Counted from the stretch's first letter, positions 53,714 through 62,595 are shown. The stretch: 64,000 nt of DNA from Tenacibaculum caenipelagi (GCF_004363005.1 NZ_SNYH01000002.1:62001-126000); one strand, 5' to 3'. Notes: generated by a model not told the origin, from the sequence alone. Numbers and translations: made by a program.

Positions 53714-53721
53714 CAAATATA
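53714..53721 (-). promoter_or_regulatory. -7 promoter element of the MORN gene (TATATTTG) with TTTC at -33
   Basis: An exact TAnnTTTG on the minus strand, with a TTTC 19 bp further upstream. Confidence 0.6.
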
Positions 53722-53741
53722 ATTAAAATTTTACATATTTG

Positions 53742-53868
53742 AAACGTTTTGATAACATTAATTTAACATTAGAAAATTAACCATCTTATTATCTACTAAA
53801 AAACACTTTTTAAAAAACTTATATTTATACACTATTAACTTAGCTTTTATTAGTTATCAAAACCGTTT
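53742..53868. promoter_or_regulatory. Shared 15-bp element in the two divergent promoters (imperfect inverted repeat)
   Basis: AAACGTTTTGATAAC (53742-53756) and GTTATCAAAACCGTTT (53853-53868) match with one inserted base. Read in each gene's own orientation, the same GTTATCAAAAC(C)GTTT lies just upstream of each promoter. This suggests one regulator for the divergent MORN and DUF1304 genes. Confidence 0.5.
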
Positions 53869-53893
53869 ATTTTTACAATTTAATCCATCAATC

Positions 53894-54247
53894 ATGAATA
53901 AAATACAATACATTATTTTAATTTTAATCGCTTTAATTCACGTTTACATCGTTATCTTAGAAATGCTTTTATGGACTAAACCCAAGGGCATGAAGACTTT
54001 TGGATTAAAATCAAAAGAGTTTGCTGAAGAAACAAAGGTTCTTGCCGCTAATCAAGGACTTTACAATGGTTTTCTTGTCGCTGGTCTACTTTGGTCAATC
54101 ATATCTCAAAAAACAGATGTCGCTATATTTTTCATAAGCTGCGTATTTATAGCTGGGGTTTATGGCGCTTATTCTGCAAAAAAACCTCGTATTTTTGTCA
54201 TTCAATCTATCCCTGCTTTAATAGCATTCATTACTATGATGCTGTAA
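53894..54247 (+). CDS. DUF1304 family membrane protein
   Basis: The 117-residue protein has four membrane helices, with IHVYIVILEMLLWTKPKGMKTF at the first loop and LAANQGLYNGFLVAGLLW at the second. It matches DUF1304, whose function is unknown. A TATTTTTA box lies at 53868-53875 beside the shared element. Confidence 0.88.
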   Translation: MNKIQYIILILIALIHVYIVILEMLLWTKPKGMKTFGLKSKEFAEETKVLAANQGLYNGFLVAGLLWSIISQKTDVAIFFISCVFIAGVYGAYSAKKPRIFVIQSIPALIAFITMML

Positions 54248-54304
54248 CAAAAACAAACTACTGCTATAAAATCATTTATTAACAATTAAAGTTTACCATA
54301 ACAA

Positions 54305-55111
54305 ATGGAAAAATACTTAGAAAAGTTTCAAAATTTAACAATTACCTATGCTCCAAAAGCCATTATGGCAATTCTTATTTACATTGTCGGCTCATACATT
54401 ATTGGCTTAATTCTTAGAGCTACCAAAAAAATAATGATTAAAAGAGATGTAGATATTACACTACAGAAATTCTTAACTAACTTATTGCATTGGACATTAA
54501 AAATTCTTTTAATAATTACTGTTATAGCAAAACTAGGTATTGAAACCACTTCTTTTGCTGCTATTATAGCATCTGCAGGTTTAGCTGTTGGTTTAGCTTT
54601 ACAAGGTTCTTTAGGTAATTTTGCAGGCGGTGTTTTAATTATGCTATTTAAACCTTTTAAAGTTGGTGATTTAATTGAAGCTCAAGGAGAAATTGGTGTT
54701 GTTAAAGAAATAGAAATTTTCACAACAAAACTTACTGGCTTATCCAATAGAGAAATAATTATTCCTAATGGGGCTTTATCTAACGGAAATATTGTTAATT
54801 TTTCTTCGGAAGGAACTCGTAGGGTAGACCTAACTTTTGGTGTATCTTACGACGCCGATATTAAACATACTAAAGAAGTATTAATGAATGTAACAACTTC
54901 TCATCCTAAAGTTTTAAAAGATCCTGCACCAACAGTAAATGTATCTGAATTGGCAGACAGTTCAGTGAATTTTGCAGTAAGACCTTGGTGTAAAACTGAA
55001 GATTACTGGAATGTTTACTTTGATATAACCGAAAACACTAAAATAGCTTTAGATAAGGCAGGAATAGAAATCCCATACCCTCATTCTGTAGAAATCCAAA
55101 AACAAGGCTAA
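54305..55111 (+). CDS. MscS family small-conductance mechanosensitive channel
   Basis: The 268-residue protein has three membrane helices (about 19-38, 56-80 and 85-110), the pore-lining TM3 AGLAVGLALQGSLGNFAGGVLIMLFKPF, then the beta domain (GDLIEAQGEIGVVKEI) and alpha/beta C-terminal domain. This is the core MscS channel that releases solutes on osmotic down-shift. It is convergent with tsaB, overlapping by 4 bp at the stops. Confidence 0.94.
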   Translation: MEKYLEKFQNLTITYAPKAIMAILIYIVGSYIIGLILRATKKIMIKRDVDITLQKFLTNLLHWTLKILLIITVIAKLGIETTSFAAIIASAGLAVGLALQGSLGNFAGGVLIMLFKPFKVGDLIEAQGEIGVVKEIEIFTTKLTGLSNREIIIPNGALSNGNIVNFSSEGTRRVDLTFGVSYDADIKHTKEVLMNVTTSHPKVLKDPAPTVNVSELADSSVNFAVRPWCKTEDYWNVYFDITENTKIALDKAGIEIPYPHSVEIQKQG

Positions 55112-55782
55112 CGTTTTTTCTCTGGCGTTACTACAAAATCCTTTAAATAAAAAGGTTCAAAATAAGCGACATCTTCGATGTCGTTTTTTTTATATTTCTC
55201 AAAACTTAATTGTGCCATTTCTTTTGCTGAAGGATACTTACCGTCAACAAATACCGCATTTTCGTGTATAATAACTTCTTTACACTTCTCTGCTCCATCA
55301 CCCAAAAAATAAACTTTTCCTTTTGACAAATACTCTTTAAAAGAATCCTTATCAATAATTTCAGCTTTTATCCCTCTTACTTGTTCGTAATTAGAATTAT
55401 ATACAGTAGCATACACTTCCATACGGCGTGCATCTAACATTGGCACAATCACCCCTTCTTCAACAGTAACTTGATGCGCTAAAGAATGTAACGTTTCAAT
55501 AGAAATTAACGGTTTATCAAAAGCAAAACATAAACCTTTTGCTGCAGAAACTCCTATACGCAATCCTGTATAAGAACCTGGACCTTTACTTACTGCAACA
55601 GCATCTATTTCATTAACGGAAACTTTTGCCTCTTCAACTACTTGCTGAATAAATGGATGTAGTTTTTCAGCATGAGAATAATTACCATCGTTTAACTCTT
55701 GTATTGCTACAGTCATTCCATTTTTTACTATGCTAACCGAACAATTTTTTGTTGCCGTTTCTATGTTTAAGATTGTTGCCAA
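55108..55782 (-). CDS. tsaB: tRNA N6-threonylcarbamoyladenosine biosynthesis protein TsaB
   Basis: The 224-residue scaffold works with TsaD and TsaE in t6A37 formation. ILNIETATKNCSVSI and SKGPGSYTGLRIGVSAAKGLC are the ASKHA core. The start is TTG 55782. Seven codons more are open upstream, but the TATCTTTG box at 55801-55808 would contain that first codon, so it cannot be the start; the TTG fits family starts. Confidence 0.92.
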   Translation of the reverse strand: MATILNIETATKNCSVSIVKNGMTVAIQELNDGNYSHAEKLHPFIQQVVEEAKVSVNEIDAVAVSKGPGSYTGLRIGVSAAKGLCFAFDKPLISIETLHSLAHQVTVEEGVIVPMLDARRMEVYATVYNSNYEQVRGIKAEIIDKDSFKEYLSKGKVYFLGDGAEKCKEVIIHENAVFVDGKYPSAKEMAQLSFEKYKKNDIEDVAYFEPFYLKDFVVTPEKKR

Positions 55783-55800
55783 ACTGAAAATTATTTTTGG

Positions 55801-55808
55801 CAAAGATA
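55801..55808 (-). promoter_or_regulatory. -7 promoter element of tsaB (TATCTTTG)
   Basis: An exact TAnnTTTG box 18 nt before the TTG start at 55782. Confidence 0.65.
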
Positions 55809-55858
55809 CATTTTATATAAAATTGTTTAACTATTTTGTAGATCCTCAGCAAAGAAAA

Positions 55859-55887
55859 ACCCCGTTAGCAAAAGTCTAACCAGGTTC
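55859..55887 (-). terminator. Probable terminator after the TolC-like gene
   Basis: On the minus strand AACC...GTTAG-loop-CTAAC...GGTT forms an interrupted stem followed by TTTTTC. Placed 26 bp past the stop. Confidence 0.55.
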
Positions 55888-55912
55888 TTCCAACAATAAA
55901 TATTTCTTTTGT

Positions 55913-57235
55913 TTAGTCTACTATCGATTCTCCATAGTAAAACTTCAATACTTTTGTTTTAAATACATAATCGTATTTAGCCCTAATCATTGCTCCTTCA
56001 GCATTAACCAAACGGTTGCGCACTTGATCAAAATCAAACTGAGTCATTGATCCATAATCATAGCTTACCTGTGCGTTCTTAAAAGCTTCTTGCTGTGCTT
56101 CTAATGATATCTGTGCTGCATCAAAAGCTTTAGCTGCTGCTTTAGCATCTAAAAAGGCTTGTTCTATAGTTTGTTGCAATTTTAATTTTTCATTTTCTAA
56201 TGCTAACTCCGATTGCTCTTTACTGATAAAAGATTTAGCTACTCTGTTTTTTGTTTGAAAGCGATTAAATATTGGAATATTAAGAGACAAACCTAAACCA
56301 TATCCCATATTATCTTTTATTTGCTTAAAAAGATACGTGTTTGAAAAAGCATCATTAAAAAAATGCTGATATGAACTTCCTGCACTTGCGTCAAATGACA
56401 ACGTAGGTAAGTAAGCACCTTTTGCTATTTTTATCCCAAAATCTGCGTTTTCTACATTTAACTCAGCCTTTGCTATTTCCGCTCTGTTACTTATAGCTTT
56501 ATTAAAAACCACATCTGAATCACTATATAACAACGCTACTGATGGAGTATCAACTTCAATCTTAGCTACATCAAAACTATCAGAGGAAACCTGTAATAAT
56601 TGTGACAAATTCAATAAAGATAAATCTAAATTATTTTGTTGTGTTATAACATTTTGAGCATCGGTAGCTGCTGTGGATTGTACATTTAATAAATCTCCTT
56701 TAGGAATTGCGCCACCTTCAAATTGAGCCTTTGCTCTTTCAATTTGTTTTGCACTAATTTCTGCTTGTACTTTTGCTACATTTAAGTTCTCTTTAGCAAA
56801 CAAAACATTTAGGTATGTATTAACAACATTTAAAGTTATATCATTTTCAATCACCTCCAAGTCTAACTCACTCCCTTTAATTCCTAATTTAGCTTGTCTA
56901 TATGTATTCAAATTTCTAAATCCATTGAATACCGTAGTAGAAGATCTTAAACTACCACTTAATCTGAAGTTATCTGCAGAAACCCTTGTTCCATTTTGCC
57001 CTATAGAAGAACCAAAGTTTAAAGAACTATTACCAGAAGCACTTAAATCTGGTAAAAAATTTCCTTTTGCTATTTCAGCATCCTTTTCTGCAAGTTGAAC
57101 ACTCAAACGATTTTGTTTAACTGTTATATTATTTTTTAAAGCGTAATCTACACACTCTTTAAGGGTCCATTGTTTTTGAGAAAAAACAGCTACAGAAGTA
57201 AGTATAGCCGTAAATAATGCAATTTTTGTCTTCAA
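55913..57235 (-). CDS. TolC family outer membrane protein
   Basis: The 440-residue protein has a signal peptide (about 1-19) and two long TolC/OEP helical hairpin repeats with small beta segments, e.g. WTLKECVDYALKNNITVKQNR. It forms an outer membrane channel for drug or protein efflux. No RND or membrane-fusion gene is next to it. It is separated from the cytochrome oxidase run by about 195 bp in which no gene or clear element is seen. Confidence 0.9.
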   Translation of the reverse strand: MKTKIALFTAILTSVAVFSQKQWTLKECVDYALKNNITVKQNRLSVQLAEKDAEIAKGNFLPDLSASGNSSLNFGSSIGQNGTRVSADNFRLSGSLRSSTTVFNGFRNLNTYRQAKLGIKGSELDLEVIENDITLNVVNTYLNVLFAKENLNVAKVQAEISAKQIERAKAQFEGGAIPKGDLLNVQSTAATDAQNVITQQNNLDLSLLNLSQLLQVSSDSFDVAKIEVDTPSVALLYSDSDVVFNKAISNRAEIAKAELNVENADFGIKIAKGAYLPTLSFDASAGSSYQHFFNDAFSNTYLFKQIKDNMGYGLGLSLNIPIFNRFQTKNRVAKSFISKEQSELALENEKLKLQQTIEQAFLDAKAAAKAFDAAQISLEAQQEAFKNAQVSYDYGSMTQFDFDQVRNRLVNAEGAMIRAKYDYVFKTKVLKFYYGESIVD

Positions 57236-57430
57236 AAGATGAATATTTTTTTGTTTAAAAATTATTAGTTAGTTATTTCTAAAAATGAAATATATTACTT
57301 TTCTGTTAATTAGAAAAAACCATAAACAGTTTAATAATTTACTGTATAAAAACAACTAATTATTTATAACCGCTCCTATATGACGAATAAAGAAACAATA
57401 TGTTACAAAAAATATTCTTAAATAATTAAT

Positions 57431-57643
57431 TTAGCTATTCGTCTTCTTTTTATGTCGATATATAAAATAGAAAAGTACTCCAACCAAGATATAAGGGAAC
57501 ACCATTAAATAAGTAATTCCATTATTCACTCCCTCAGCTATAGTTTCGTTTCCTCCTTCAACAACAGCCTTACACATTGCACATTGTGCTGAAGTATTTA
57601 ATGAAAAAGCTAAAAACAGATATAATAAAACTTTTTTACACAT
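57431..57643 (-). CDS. Small membrane protein with CxxC, oxidase accessory neighbour
   Basis: The 70-residue protein has a signal peptide (about 1-19) ending before CAMCKAVVEGG, then one membrane segment at about 43-62 and a basic tail. The CAMC motif after the signal could bind metal or redox partner. It overlaps the DUF420 gene by 8 bp and is the last gene of the run. A role in oxidase copper delivery is possible by context only. Confidence 0.7.
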   Translation of the reverse strand: MCKKVLLYLFLAFSLNTSAQCAMCKAVVEGGNETIAEGVNNGITYLMVFPYILVGVLFYFIYRHKKKTNS

Positions 57644-58157
57644 AATAAGGCGATATCATTAAATATACTACTACTCCAGTTACCGCAACATACAACCATA
57701 AGGGAAATGTAATTTTGGCTATTTTTTTGTGTTCAGGAAAATTTCCTAAACGTGCTCTCATAAATGTAATTAGCACAAACGGAATAATTACTATAGACAA
57801 TAAGATGTGCGTTATTAAAATAAATAAATACACATATTTAATTACTCCTTCTCCTCCGAACTTAGTAGAATCAGAAGTCATATGATATGCTACATACATT
57901 ACCAAAAACAATGCAGAACATACTATTGCCGTAGTATTTAATTGTTCGTGTATTTTTCTTTTCCCATTTTTAATTGCTATAACTGAAGCCACTAACAAAA
58001 CTGCTGTTAACCCATTTATACTTGCATAAATTGGAGGTAAAAATGATAATGGTTCTACATTAGGGATTTTTATTCCAAACAAAGCAGCTACTGCTATAGG
58101 TATAACAATAGATACAATCGTAATAAACTTTTTATATTTTTTCTCGTCTGTACTCAT
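57636..58157 (-). CDS. DUF420 membrane protein
   Basis: The 173-residue protein has five membrane helices and AYHMTSDSTKFGG, the conserved DUF420 region that resembles CtaM-type cytochrome oxidase assembly proteins. It lies 3 bp from the SCO gene. CtaM-like function in heme/copper oxidase maturation is likely. Confidence 0.88.
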   Translation of the reverse strand: MSTDEKKYKKFITIVSIVIPIAVAALFGIKIPNVEPLSFLPPIYASINGLTAVLLVASVIAIKNGKRKIHEQLNTTAIVCSALFLVMYVAYHMTSDSTKFGGEGVIKYVYLFILITHILLSIVIIPFVLITFMRARLGNFPEHKKIAKITFPLWLYVAVTGVVVYLMISPYYV

Positions 58158-58160
58158 TGA

Positions 58161-58808
58161 TTATTCTTTCAATAATAACTTAATATCTTCTTTTAGCTCT
58201 TGGATTTGATTGCCAAAATTATGTTCATCTAACGCTCTGTAATACATGATTGGATTACCATGTTCATCATAGCGCGAACGAATATATCCATCCTTATCTA
58301 CCAATGCAAACAGTCCAGAATGTTCAAATCCACCATGACTTACTTCTCCTTTTCCTGCATATAATTTGAACCCCTCATTTGATAAATCATATACCACATC
58401 ATCAGGTTTCCCTGTTAACAAATGCCAGTTTATATGGTTAATTCCATTATTCTTCGCATACTCTTTAAGTTGTGTTGGTGTATCAATATCAGGAGTAATA
58501 GAAAACGAAGCAATTCCGAAGTTAGGATTCCCCATAAATTCATTTTGAATCTCAACCATTTGCTTATTCATTAACGGACAAATAGTCGGGCAAGTAGCAA
58601 AAAAGAACTCTACAACATATACTTTACCTTCGTAATCTTTGTTTGTAATTGTTTTTCCGTCTTGATTGATGAATTCGAAATCAGGAACTTTATTAAACTT
58701 ATGTAGGTTTGCTGTTTGAAAATGTGCAATAATTTTAGGTATGGCATAAATACCAAAAAGTAATATTATAAATGAAATACCTACGTATGAATAATTTTGT
58801 TTTTTCAT
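58161..58808 (-). CDS. SCO family copper chaperone
   Basis: The 215-residue membrane-anchored (about 7-24) thioredoxin-fold protein has the copper/disulfide site CPTIC at 73-77 and a histidine in EHSGLFALVD. SCO proteins deliver copper to the CuA site of cytochrome oxidase. It sits between a thioredoxin-like protein and DUF420. Confidence 0.92.
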   Translation of the reverse strand: MKKQNYSYVGISFIILLFGIYAIPKIIAHFQTANLHKFNKVPDFEFINQDGKTITNKDYEGKVYVVEFFFATCPTICPLMNKQMVEIQNEFMGNPNFGIASFSITPDIDTPTQLKEYAKNNGINHINWHLLTGKPDDVVYDLSNEGFKLYAGKGEVSHGGFEHSGLFALVDKDGYIRSRYDEHGNPIMYYRALDEHNFGNQIQELKEDIKLLLKE

Positions 58809-58821
58809 AATTTAATTATTC

Positions 58822-59469
58822 TTAAATTTCTCTATCAGCGTTATTCTTCTTTAATGCCAAACGATACTCAGCTAACACAACCTTTACATCGTCTTTCATT
58901 TTATTGTTAAGGTTAGCCACAGACTGCATATCATAACCAAACAGTTTACCATCTGCACTATCTTCATCATCAGTACGACCTCTTAAATTAACATCTTTAT
59001 CAATTATAAATGCTTTTGATGAATGTAAACTAGCATCTAACGATTGATTGGTGTTAAAACTATTGTATAGTGTTGTTATTTCTTGTCTATCAGCAAGAAC
59101 AAAATTCCATTTGATCATATTTGTATAGGCTCCTATTTCTTTTTGAAGCTTTCTTACATCTTCTTCTACTTCTTTTGGAACAATAACCATCAACTGAAAA
59201 TCTTTAAACCCATAAAAAGGTTTATATATCTTTTCATTAAGGTTAAACAACTCTCCTTTTACCTGTTCTACATTGGTTCCTAAAAAAGTTACGATTGTTA
59301 TTCTTTTATTAAACTGATGCTGCTTACTAATTGATGAAACATCAATTACATTTTTTGTAAGCACAGGTAATTTTGCAAAATTATTAATTCCTAATGATAA
59401 AAATATATAAAACAACAATGGCACTATAAATAGTGCAAACAGTACAATATACTTTTTTTGTATTCTCAT
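58822..59469 (-). CDS. Membrane-anchored hypothetical protein of the oxidase operon
   Basis: The 215-residue protein has one N-terminal membrane segment (about 10-30) and an exported domain. The segment ITIVTFLGTNVEQVKGELFNL and the later FIIDKDVNLRGRTDDEDSADG resemble the ends of a thioredoxin-like fold, but the catalytic cysteines are missing. It is adjacent to SCO and separated from cox4 by a hairpin, so it is likely an assembly factor. Function is not known. Confidence 0.7.
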   Translation of the reverse strand: MRIQKKYIVLFALFIVPLLFYIFLSLGINNFAKLPVLTKNVIDVSSISKQHQFNKRITIVTFLGTNVEQVKGELFNLNEKIYKPFYGFKDFQLMVIVPKEVEEDVRKLQKEIGAYTNMIKWNFVLADRQEITTLYNSFNTNQSLDASLHSSKAFIIDKDVNLRGRTDDEDSADGKLFGYDMQSVANLNNKMKDDVKVVLAEYRLALKKNNADREI

Positions 59470-59490
59470 TTTATTATAAGTTATAATACA

Positions 59491-59520
59491 AAAAGAGGTG
59501 GTTTTAACACCACCTCTTTT
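59491..59520. terminator. Perfect hairpin inside the oxidase operon
   Basis: AAAAGAGGTGGT-TTTAAC-ACCACCTCTTTT is a 12-bp perfect stem. It could be an attenuator lowering expression of the genes downstream of cox4 on the minus strand. Confidence 0.7.
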
Positions 59521-59536
59521 CTCTATTTTAATGTAA

Positions 59537-59878
59537 CTACCATTTTACTAATGGTGATAGTGTATCGTATAAGTAACCTCCTTCTATTAATACTAAGGTT
59601 ACTAAGTAACAAATTAAGAATACTGCTGTCCAAACAATTGAGCGTCTAAACCATGTTTTCTCACCTTCTAGGTGCATAAAAGACCAAGCAATATAATATG
59701 CCTTAACTAAGGTTAAAATAATAAATATCCAGTTTAATAAACTTGTTCCTAAGAAATTATTAAAAACTAATCCTCCTGGTCTTACAATACCTAAGGCAAC
59801 CTCTCCTGCTGTTACTATTGTTAAGATTGCTAAAACAATCCAAATTCTTTTTGTATTCGATTCGTGTGCGTGACCCAT
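59537..59878 (-). CDS. Cytochrome c oxidase subunit IV family protein
   Basis: The 113-residue protein has three membrane helices (about 12-28, 43-63 and 78-98) and starts MGHAHESNTKRIW, typical of the Bacteroidetes small subunit IV. It accompanies the two subunit III proteins and stabilises the complex. Confidence 0.88.
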   Translation of the reverse strand: MGHAHESNTKRIWIVLAILTIVTAGEVALGIVRPGGLVFNNFLGTSLLNWIFIILTLVKAYYIAWSFMHLEGEKTWFRRSIVWTAVFLICYLVTLVLIEGGYLYDTLSPLVKW

Positions 59879-59896
59879 TTTAATCTCGTTTTTTGA

Positions 59897-60880
59897 TTAT
59901 ACTAAGTAGAAGAAGGTAAATACAAATACCCAAACTAAATCTACAAAGTGCCAATATAAACCTACTTTTTCTACCATTTCGTAGTGTCCTCTACGCTCAT
60001 ACGTACCTAACACAACGTTAAAGAAAATGATAATATTGATAACAATTCCTGAAAATACGTGGAATCCGTGAAAACCAGTAATAAAGAAAAAGAAATCTGC
60101 GAAAATAGGGTTCCCGTATTCATTCACATGTAAATTTGCCCCTTCAACAACCATTTTAGCCTTAGCTAATTGAGCTAAACTTTCTTCTCTTGATAAAACT
60201 ATTTTTTGTTTTGTTTCAGGATTTAATTGCTCTGTTCTAATTAATAACGAAGGATCATTTTTAAATGCTTCTTGAACTTGTGCTACCGAATATTGAGAAA
60301 TAGATGCTTCTTTTTCGAACCATAATCCGTTTTCTCTTTGATGCTGAACTCTATCATCTTTTCTTTCGTTATGAACGAAATCAGCTAAAGCTATTTGATG
60401 GCCGTCTTTTACAAATTGTAAAATATGATTATCAGTAGTTTTTACAGCTCCATAAGAACCACTAATAAAGTTTTTCCACTCCCATGCTTGTGATCCAACG
60501 AAAATGATACCGAAAATAATAGTTGCAAACATATACCAAGCAACCTTTTTTTGTTGCATTTTATGACCAGCATCTACCGCTAACACCATAGTTACCGACG
60601 ATACAATTAAAATAAATGTCATTAATGCTACATAGTACATTGGTGCGTGCACCCCATGCAATCCTGGAAAGTGTGTAAATACCTCATCGGCAATTGGCCA
60701 AGAGTCAATAAATTTAAAACGTGTTAAACCATAGGCCGCTAAAAAACCTGAAAAAGTTAATGCATCTGATAAGATGAAAAACCACATCATCATTTTACCA
60801 TAACTAGCTCCAAATGGCTTTGCGCCACCTCCGCCCCAGGCTTCTTTTTTGTCAGAATTTACAGCAATATTTGCTCCCAT
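59897..60880 (-). CDS. Cytochrome c oxidase subunit III, long form with insertion
   Basis: The 327-residue protein has seven subunit III helices. The helices near residues 111-130 and 258-280 are separated by a hydrophilic stretch of about 115 residues (from SGSYGAVKTTDNH to NLHVNEYGNP) absent from ordinary subunit III. The HGFHVFSG motif and WHFVDLVWVF end are intact. The second, short form lies upstream (60937). The promoter box TAATTTTG at 60918-60925 suggests an additional internal promoter. Confidence 0.9.
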   Translation of the reverse strand: MGANIAVNSDKKEAWGGGGAKPFGASYGKMMMWFFILSDALTFSGFLAAYGLTRFKFIDSWPIADEVFTHFPGLHGVHAPMYYVALMTFILIVSSVTMVLAVDAGHKMQQKKVAWYMFATIIFGIIFVGSQAWEWKNFISGSYGAVKTTDNHILQFVKDGHQIALADFVHNERKDDRVQHQRENGLWFEKEASISQYSVAQVQEAFKNDPSLLIRTEQLNPETKQKIVLSREESLAQLAKAKMVVEGANLHVNEYGNPIFADFFFFITGFHGFHVFSGIVINIIIFFNVVLGTYERRGHYEMVEKVGLYWHFVDLVWVFVFTFFYLV

Positions 60881-60917
60881 AAATCTCTTTTTGTTAATTT
60901 TTGTTAAATCAGTGCGC

Positions 60918-60925
60918 CAAAATTA
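60918..60925 (-). promoter_or_regulatory. -7 promoter element of the long subunit III gene (TAATTTTG)
   Basis: An exact TAnnTTTG match on the minus strand 37 nt before the ATG, in a 56-bp intergenic gap. Confidence 0.5.
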
Positions 60926-60936
60926 CGCATTTTTCA

Positions 60937-61521
60937 TCATCTAATAAAATAGAAAAAGAAAAATAGATAAATCCATAATACATCTACGAAATGCCAAAAG
61001 ATTGCACCCAGTTCAAACCCAAGCATATCGGTTGATGAATATTTCTTTTTAAAATGATTATAAATAACGACTAACAACACAATAATACCTGCTAAGAGGT
61101 GTAAAACGTGCATAAATGTTATCCCTATTATAAAAGATGTAGATACTGTACTCTCTGGTCCTGTAAAATACAAGCCTGCTGCCTTCAACTCATTAAACCC
61201 TATATATTGATACAACACAAAGCCTAAACCTAACACTAAAGTAAGTAACAATAAGGTAAGTGACCCTTGTAAATTATCTTTCTTTAAAAACTTTTGAGAG
61301 AAAAACAATGTAATACTACTTAAAACAATTAGCACCGTACTAATATAAAATGCCTGAGGTAAATCGAAAGTTATCCAATCTTCACGATTCATACTTACTA
61401 CATAAGCACTTGTTAATCCTGCAAAAAACATAACCATACTAATCATAGCAATCCATAACATTGGTTTTGCCGATTTACGTTTGGCTACTTTTAACTCCTC
61501 TTGTATATTTTGTTCACTCAT
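60937..61521 (-). CDS. Cytochrome c oxidase subunit III, short form
   Basis: The 194-residue protein has five membrane helices and ends with GAIFWHFVDVLWIYLFFFFY, the diagnostic subunit III helix. HVLHLLAGII is the other conserved motif. It overlaps cyoE by one base. Two subunit III genes side by side are usual in this phylum and both may be needed for one complex. Confidence 0.92.
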   Translation of the reverse strand: MSEQNIQEELKVAKRKSAKPMLWIAMISMVMFFAGLTSAYVVSMNREDWITFDLPQAFYISTVLIVLSSITLFFSQKFLKKDNLQGSLTLLLLTLVLGLGFVLYQYIGFNELKAAGLYFTGPESTVSTSFIIGITFMHVLHLLAGIIVLLVVIYNHFKKKYSSTDMLGFELGAIFWHFVDVLWIYLFFFFYFIR

Positions 61522-62423
61522 TAATGTAAAAATTTATCTACCACATATATAATGGGTACTATTGTAATGTAAAAAACACTTGCCAACATTAACTTACGAG
61601 CATCGGTGTTCTTCTCTGTTTTATATAATTGTATTGCATAGTACAACATTAGCAACCCTAACAATAGGATGATAACTGCTGTTACTGGATATATATACAA
61701 ATCACCTGTTACTTTTAGCACAGGAGCTATAGACATTAACATCATAATGCAGGTGTAAAAAATAATTTGCACTACTGCTCCTTTGTCTTTTTTATCCATA
61801 GGAAGCATATGCAATCCTGCTTTATTATACTCTTCAAACTGTAACCAACCTATAGCCCAAAAGTGTGGAAACTGCCAAAAAAACTGAATCATGAATAAAA
61901 ATCCAGCTTCAATACCAAATTTACCTGTTGCTGCAACCCAACCTAACATAAAAGGAATGGCTCCAGGAATGGCTCCTACAAAAACTGCCAAGGGTGTTAC
62001 CGCTTTTAATGGGGTATAAGCACTCGTATATAAAAAGATAGATATCGCGCCAAACAACGCACACTTCGGATCAATAGCATATAAAATAGCTATTCCTGCA
62101 ATTGTAAATAGTGTAGCAATAATTAAAGCTGTGGTAGTTGACATTCTCCCTGAAGGCAACGGGCGATTTTTTGTACGTTGCATCACCGCGTCAATATCTT
62201 TTTCAATAACCTGATTAAATGCATTTGAAGCTCCCACCATTAAATACCCTCCTAAAGCTAATAATAAAACTGTAGTATAATTAATAGTATCAGCTCCTAA
62301 CAAGTACCCTGTTATAGAAGTAAAAACCACACTGACAGACAATCCTACTTTCGTTAGTTGCTTAAAGTCATTAATAACTGTCTTTACCGAGGTTTTTTTA
62401 TGTACAGATGAAACGGAATTCAC
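61521..62423 (-). CDS. cyoE: Heme O synthase (protoheme IX farnesyltransferase)
   Basis: The 300-residue UbiA-family enzyme farnesylates heme b to heme o for terminal oxidases. NAFNQVIEKDIDAVMQRTKNRPLPSG is the prenyl-diphosphate/metal site; about eight membrane helices follow. The start was moved to GTG 62423 because the TATCTTTG box at 62446-62453 lies after the longest-frame ATG at 62459. It is first gene of the leftward oxidase run. Confidence 0.93.
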   Translation of the reverse strand: MNSVSSVHKKTSVKTVINDFKQLTKVGLSVSVVFTSITGYLLGADTINYTTVLLLALGGYLMVGASNAFNQVIEKDIDAVMQRTKNRPLPSGRMSTTTALIIATLFTIAGIAILYAIDPKCALFGAISIFLYTSAYTPLKAVTPLAVFVGAIPGAIPFMLGWVAATGKFGIEAGFLFMIQFFWQFPHFWAIGWLQFEEYNKAGLHMLPMDKKDKGAVVQIIFYTCIMMLMSIAPVLKVTGDLYIYPVTAVIILLLGLLMLYYAIQLYKTEKNTDARKLMLASVFYITIVPIIYVVDKFLH

Positions 62424-62445
62424 TTCTATTTTTAAAAAATTTCTG

Positions 62446-62453
62446 CAAAGATA
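62446..62453 (-). promoter_or_regulatory. -7 promoter element of cyoE (TATCTTTG)
   Basis: An exact TAnnTTTG box 22 nt before GTG 62423. It decides the start. Confidence 0.6.
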
Positions 62454-62518
62454 TTTCATTCTTATTGAACCACCATAAAATTTTATTGGAATTAAAATTG
62501 AAAAAAATTAAAAACTGC

Positions 62519-62548
62519 TTTGTAATTAAAAAAATGGTGTTATATTTG
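62519..62548 (+). promoter_or_regulatory. Full promoter of the tRNA cluster (TTTG-N18-TATATTTG)
   Basis: TTTG at 62519-62522 and TATATTTG at 62541-62548 are separated by 18 bp, the best match to both Bacteroidetes promoter elements in the window. It lies 47 bp upstream of tRNA-Gly. Confidence 0.75.
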
Positions 62549-62595
62549 CACCCGCATTCGCAGTAATGCACGTTCATTAAAATAAAAATGACTAC

